From NCBI GenBank assembly GCA_964431385.1, contig CAYSJM010000005.1, positions 1-64,000 on the forward strand: 64,000 nucleotides of DNA, given 5' to 3'. Source of the stretch: UTCHB3 sp964431385. GTDB lineage: Bacteria; Bacteroidota; Ignavibacteria; Ignavibacteriales; Ignavibacteriaceae. The position numbers and the translations under genes were made by a program. How positions within the stretch are numbered: position 1 is the first letter of the stretch; every line of letters begins with the position of its first letter. Positions 61,067-64,000 of the stretch are shown in pieces. Under the pieces are notes generated by a model. The model ran no database searches. It saw only the letters and a list, made by a program, of their open reading frames with translations, and was not told the DNA's origin.

Positions 61067-61969
61067 CTATAAAACTTCTTGTTCTATTCCAAATTTTTCT
61101 TCTATAAGCCGTTTGAAATCCCTCATCACCCAGTGGGGTGTGGAAGTTGCACCTGTGATTCCAACGGAATTTGCCCCTTCAAACCAGCTCCAGTCAATCT
61201 CTTCTTTTGTCTCGGCAAAATATGTTCTCTCATTTACATCATGACAGATGTGGTAGAGTACCTTTCCGTTGCTCGATTTTCTTCCGGCTGTAAATATTAT
61301 AATATCATTCTCTGCGGCAAATTGCTGAAGCTTTTTCTCTCTGCCAGAGACCTGTCCACAAATAGTATCTTTTGCGTGATATTCAACCGCAGTCTCCTCG
61401 ATTGAACCTATTACGAGAGTGTCCAGTTTTTGTCGAAGAGCTTCTGCAACTTCTTTAAATTCCTGTTTATCCATTGTGGTCTGCGAGAAAAGAACAGTCG
61501 GTTTGGTAAAATCCACCGATTCAAGTGCCTCTTCCTTGTTCAATACCACTATGGCTGTTTTCCCCGTAACTCCATTAATTCCAATAACCTCGGCATGATT
61601 CTTTTTCCCAAAAATCACTACCTGGAAATCTTTGTCAACAAATTTTCTCACCCGTTCCTGCACCTTAATTACAATGGGACATGTGGCATCCACCAACTCG
61701 AGTCCATATTCAAGAGCAAGTTTGTAGGTTGCTGGTGGTTCTCCATGAGCACGGATAAGTACCCGACTCCCCTTTGGAAGTCTGTGAAAATCTTCAACAC
61801 TCACGGTTTCGAGCCCAAGGTTATTCAGTCGCTGCACTTCAACAGTATTGTGAATAACATCGCCAAGGCAAAAAACTTTTGGTTTGTCTTTTAGAGAATC
61901 TTCAGCAATATCAATCGTCCTGACCACTCCCCAGCAAAATCCGGCATTTTTATCAATCGTAACTTTCAT
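61067..61969 (-). CDS. ispH: 4-hydroxy-3-methylbut-2-enyl diphosphate reductase
   Basis: 300 residues. Iron-sulfur Cys ligands: Cys12 (NAGFCWGV), Cys in VDATCPIV, and Cys in DTICGQVSGRE; substrate-phosphate motifs RAHGEPP, GKKNHAEVIGI, GRKSSNGKVLY and GATSTPHWV. It makes IPP and DMAPP in the last step of the MEP isoprenoid pathway. AAGGTG before ATG 61969. Order cmk - ispH - rpsA is the old conserved linkage seen in many bacteria. Confidence 0.96.
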   Translation of the reverse strand: MKVTIDKNAGFCWGVVRTIDIAEDSLKDKPKVFCLGDVIHNTVEVQRLNNLGLETVSVEDFHRLPKGSRVLIRAHGEPPATYKLALEYGLELVDATCPIVIKVQERVRKFVDKDFQVVIFGKKNHAEVIGINGVTGKTAIVVLNKEEALESVDFTKPTVLFSQTTMDKQEFKEVAEALRQKLDTLVIGSIEETAVEYHAKDTICGQVSGREKKLQQFAAENDIIIFTAGRKSSNGKVLYHICHDVNERTYFAETKEEIDWSWFEGANSVGITGATSTPHWVMRDFKRLIEEKFGIEQEVL

Positions 61970-62001
61970 CTGTTCACCTTTTTCTTAGTCAAACCAAAAT
62001 C

Positions 62002-62679
62002 TTAGTTCAACTGTTCCTTTTCACGCACAAGTTTTACAATATGATTGCATTGTTCTTCAAGAGTCATCGAAGTGGTGTCAATCTCGATGGCATCGTCAGT
62101 TTTGCTTAGTGGAGAAACTTCTCTTCCAGAATCGTATTTATCGCGTCTGATGATGCTTGCTCTTACATCGTCGAACGACATTTTTGCTCCCTGAGCCTGA
62201 AGTTCGGAGAGGCGTCTTTTAGCTCTTTCATCCACTGATGCAGTAAAGAAAAATTTAAAATCTGCATCCGGAAAAACAACTGAACCGATGTCTCTACCCT
62301 CCATAACCACACCACCCTGTTTCCCCATCTCCTGTTGCATTCTTACAAGTTCAGTTCTAATTTCAGAAATGCTGCTAATTTTTGAGACATTTTGGTTAAT
62401 CTCTTCAGTTCTTATAGCAGCAGAAACATCCTCATCATTCAGAAAAACGATGTTCCCGTCCTCCCCTGGTTTAAGAGTGATTTGATGATTAGGAAGAAGC
62501 TCCAACAATGCCTCTTTATTATCCAAATTCCCCGTTCTTATAGCAAGAAGTGTCACCGCCCTGTACATCGCTCCGGTATCTATAAACAGATATCCAAGCC
62601 TCTTTGCAACAAGCTTTGCAGTACTGCTCTTACCCGACCCCGCGGGTCCATCTATAGCTACTGTAAACATTTTTTTCAT
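62002..62679 (-). CDS. cmk: Cytidylate kinase
   Basis: 225 residues from ATG 62679 (MKKMFTVAIDGPAGSGKSS); the open frame continues 83 codons upstream in another frame of the glycosyltransferase gene, but that part is not kinase-like. P-loop GPAGSGKSS; nucleotide site YLFIDTGAMYRAVTL; VVMEGRDIGSVVFPDA; LID-like RRLSELQAQG. Phosphorylates CMP and dCMP with ATP in the cytoplasm. It lies 22 bases after the glycosyltransferase gene and 32 before ispH. Confidence 0.95.
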   Translation of the reverse strand: MKKMFTVAIDGPAGSGKSSTAKLVAKRLGYLFIDTGAMYRAVTLLAIRTGNLDNKEALLELLPNHQITLKPGEDGNIVFLNDEDVSAAIRTEEINQNVSKISSISEIRTELVRMQQEMGKQGGVVMEGRDIGSVVFPDADFKFFFTASVDERAKRRLSELQAQGAKMSFDDVRASIIRRDKYDSGREVSPLSKTDDAIEIDTTSMTLEEQCNHIVKLVREKEQLN

Positions 62680-62701
62680 AGCTTGGAAATATACGGAATT
62701 T

Positions 62702-63736
62702 TTAGCTTTTATGCAATTTTTGGATGGTGGAACGGGGGAAAACTGTAGAATAAATCCTCTCCGCATCAATTCCCCCGTCTCCGGAGAAATCACATTTTTT
62801 TGGATCACCGGGACAGCGGGTGGAGCAATAGTTTTCTTGGGGAAGAATAAATTCAGCTTTGTTTCCAACCGGTCCCCAAAGAGAGGGTTTACACGCGGGA
62901 AGTGGACAAAAAAGTGAGAGGGTATCAACCCCCAATGCAGCTGCGATGTGCATGGTACCTGTGGAAGAGGAAATAAGAAGATCGAGAACGGAAAAGTTGA
63001 CTATTGCTTCTCTTAAAGATATACCCTCATTAATTTGCGGAATCCCAATCGGAATTGCAACATCAGGGGGTAATTGGTTATCCGTAACAACCACTTTTAT
63101 TTGTGAATTTGATGAAAGTAGATTTATCAGTCTGAGATATTCTTCCGCAGGCATGTTTGGAGCAGATCCACCACTTGTTATATGCACGCCGATTAACTTC
63201 TCACCGTTTGGTGTCAACTCTTTTCTAATCTCCACAGCTGAAAATTGTTCTTTTTCGCTTAGGTAAATTTTTGTTGAAAAATCTGTGACTTCACCACCCG
63301 CCAGTCTCACAAAATCGAGACAATAATCGGCTTCACTTCTCTCTTCGGCATATTTTTTGCGATCCAATGAGATTGTATTCGTAAGCAAATGGTAAAGTTT
63401 TCTGCTGGTTCCATATCTTCTTTTGATGCCTGCCAAAAAAAATGAATATGCCAGAGTTTCATTTGGAAGAAGCATAAACCCATCTGTGAAGCTGTGAGGT
63501 TTAAGAAACTCTGCCAAACTTCGTACCTTGGAAATCCCTTTTGAGAAATCGTCCCAAACGAGGACAGAATCGACAAGAGGATTGTGAAGAAAAATATCTT
63601 TCGTGTAACTCCTCACCAAAACCGACACTTCACAACCGGGAAAGCTTTTTTTCAGTTCACGCGGAAGTGGCGTTGCAAGTACTGAGTCACCAATTCTGTC
63701 AATTCGGGCTATAAGAAATTTTCGTTTGGCATTCAT
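62702..63736 (-). CDS. Glycosyltransferase family 9 (heptosyltransferase-like)
   Basis: 344 residues, two Rossmann-like halves. N-terminal ARIDRIGDSVLATPLPRELKKSFPGCEVSVLVRSYT is the GT9 start; C-terminal half has GVHITSGGSAPNMPAEEYLRLI and ISSSTGTMHIAAALGVDTLSLFCP, the ADP-heptose-binding pattern. It probably adds heptose or a related sugar to the lipopolysaccharide core at the inner membrane face. Divergent from a methyltransferase gene. Confidence 0.93.
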   Translation of the reverse strand: MNAKRKFLIARIDRIGDSVLATPLPRELKKSFPGCEVSVLVRSYTKDIFLHNPLVDSVLVWDDFSKGISKVRSLAEFLKPHSFTDGFMLLPNETLAYSFFLAGIKRRYGTSRKLYHLLTNTISLDRKKYAEERSEADYCLDFVRLAGGEVTDFSTKIYLSEKEQFSAVEIRKELTPNGEKLIGVHITSGGSAPNMPAEEYLRLINLLSSNSQIKVVVTDNQLPPDVAIPIGIPQINEGISLREAIVNFSVLDLLISSSTGTMHIAAALGVDTLSLFCPLPACKPSLWGPVGNKAEFILPQENYCSTRCPGDPKKCDFSGDGGIDAERIYSTVFPRSTIQKLHKS

Positions 63737-63798
63737 TTTCTTGGAATTGCGTTATCTTTCTTTTTGAATTTTGAAATTTATGAAAAAATCAGTTAATA

Positions 63799-64000
63799 AT
63801 GAGAAAAGCCGACTTTAATTACATCGATCATTACAAAACCGACGCCCGTGAATTTGACTATTTTGTCGAGCGAACAGGGGCAACTGCACATGATGAAAGA
63901 CGGGTTCACGAATACATAATTTCGGAAGTCGGAGTAAAAAAAGGAAGAATCCTTGATGTGGGTGCAGGGAACGCATGGATTGCGGAACACTATATAAAAG
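63799..64000 (+). CDS. Class I SAM-dependent methyltransferase, 5' part
   Basis: 67 codons from ATG 63799 to the window edge, no stop. After a polar N-terminus (YIDHYKTDAREFDYF) comes motif I of class I methyltransferases, ILDVGAGNAWIAE, where SAM binds. The substrate cannot be told. An ATG at 63780 is out of frame and closes after 12 codons. The gene is divergent from the GT9 gene with 62 bases between starts. Confidence 0.8.
   Translation, partial: MRKADFNYIDHYKTDAREFDYFVERTGATAHDERRVHEYIISEVGVKKGRILDVGAGNAWIAEHYIK

Noticed and set aside
62680..62928. 83-codon in-frame N-terminal extension of cmk
   Set aside because: It lies inside the glycosyltransferase gene in another frame, shows no domain, and the ATG at 62679 gives the standard kinase N-terminus just before the P-loop.

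Overview
The window is a 64 kb piece of a moderately AT-rich bacterial chromosome, most likely from the Ignavibacteria / Chlorobi side of the Bacteroidota. Reasons seen in the sequence: two secreted proteins end in type IX secretion (T9SS) sorting tails of the form QN(F/Y)PNPFNPxTxI; two TonB-dependent receptors start with carboxypeptidase-regulatory-like plug extensions; there is a ferredoxin-dependent 2-oxoacid oxidoreductase of the reductive-TCA type and a fused metallo-beta-lactamase/rhodanese. The taxonomic call is an inference; there is no rRNA in the window. Two runs of exactly 100 N (44640-44739 and 47555-47654) mark scaffold joins, so this is a draft assembly.

Layout. 0.3-4.0 kb: a secreted protein, then a sulfur module (TauE/SafE permease, small rhodanese, persulfide-dioxygenase-like MBL/rhodanese fusion). 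4.0-11.8 kb: a lipoprotein, an archaemetzincin, and a sigma-54 response regulator plus a histidine kinase with haem-c motifs in its periplasmic part; divergent from these is an outer-membrane barrel, a 14-haem cytochrome and a 7-haem lipoprotein. I read this as a redox-sensing two-component system facing a porin-cytochrome electron conduit. 11.8-16.5 kb: a LolCDE-type lipoprotein export operon with a TPR protein. 16.7-17.1 kb: tRNA-Pro, tRNA-Arg and tRNA-Glu. 17.3-22.0 kb: YebC and a 1308-residue exported TPR-CHAT protease-like protein. 22.2-27.8 kb: an exported beta-carbonic anhydrase, KorAB and a SulP anion transporter, possibly one inorganic-carbon module.

27.8-34.0 kb is housekeeping: NrnA-like DHH phosphoesterase, leucyl aminopeptidase, EcsC-family protein and RecG in a tight operon, with an AlkD-like protein convergent to it. 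34.1-39.1 kb: an NTF2-like lipoprotein, a T9SS-sorted beta-helix protein and a large TonB receptor. Upstream of the receptor are four 11-bp-spaced TTAACA-type repeats, a good match to a Pho box. 39.2-42.8 kb: NAD synthetase and DsbD. 42.8-43.3 kb is a gene-free patch full of degenerate repeats. 43.3-49.1 kb: a GH9 + polysaccharide-deacetylase enzyme (broken by gap 1), a sodium:alanine-type symporter, and a sialate O-acetylesterase split only by an artefactual gap 2. 49.2-51.0 kb: a LytS/LytR-type two-component pair. 51.1-57.7 kb: a T9SS-sorted FG-GAP/UnbV protein, a transglutaminase-like lipoprotein, a TPR-like exported protein, a second TonB receptor and a small exported protein. 57.7-64 kb: mtaB, rpsA, ispH, cmk, a family 9 glycosyltransferase and the start of a methyltransferase.

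The most unusual sequence-level signals are: (i) a heptanucleotide tandem repeat (TGAGGGN / TTAGGTA) that occurs between genes and also inside the GH9 catalytic domain, where it is translated as a 7-residue peptide repeat; (ii) the Pho-box-like array; (iii) the haem-bearing kinase next to a multihaem operon; (iv) a false assembly gap flanked by a perfect 55-bp duplicate.
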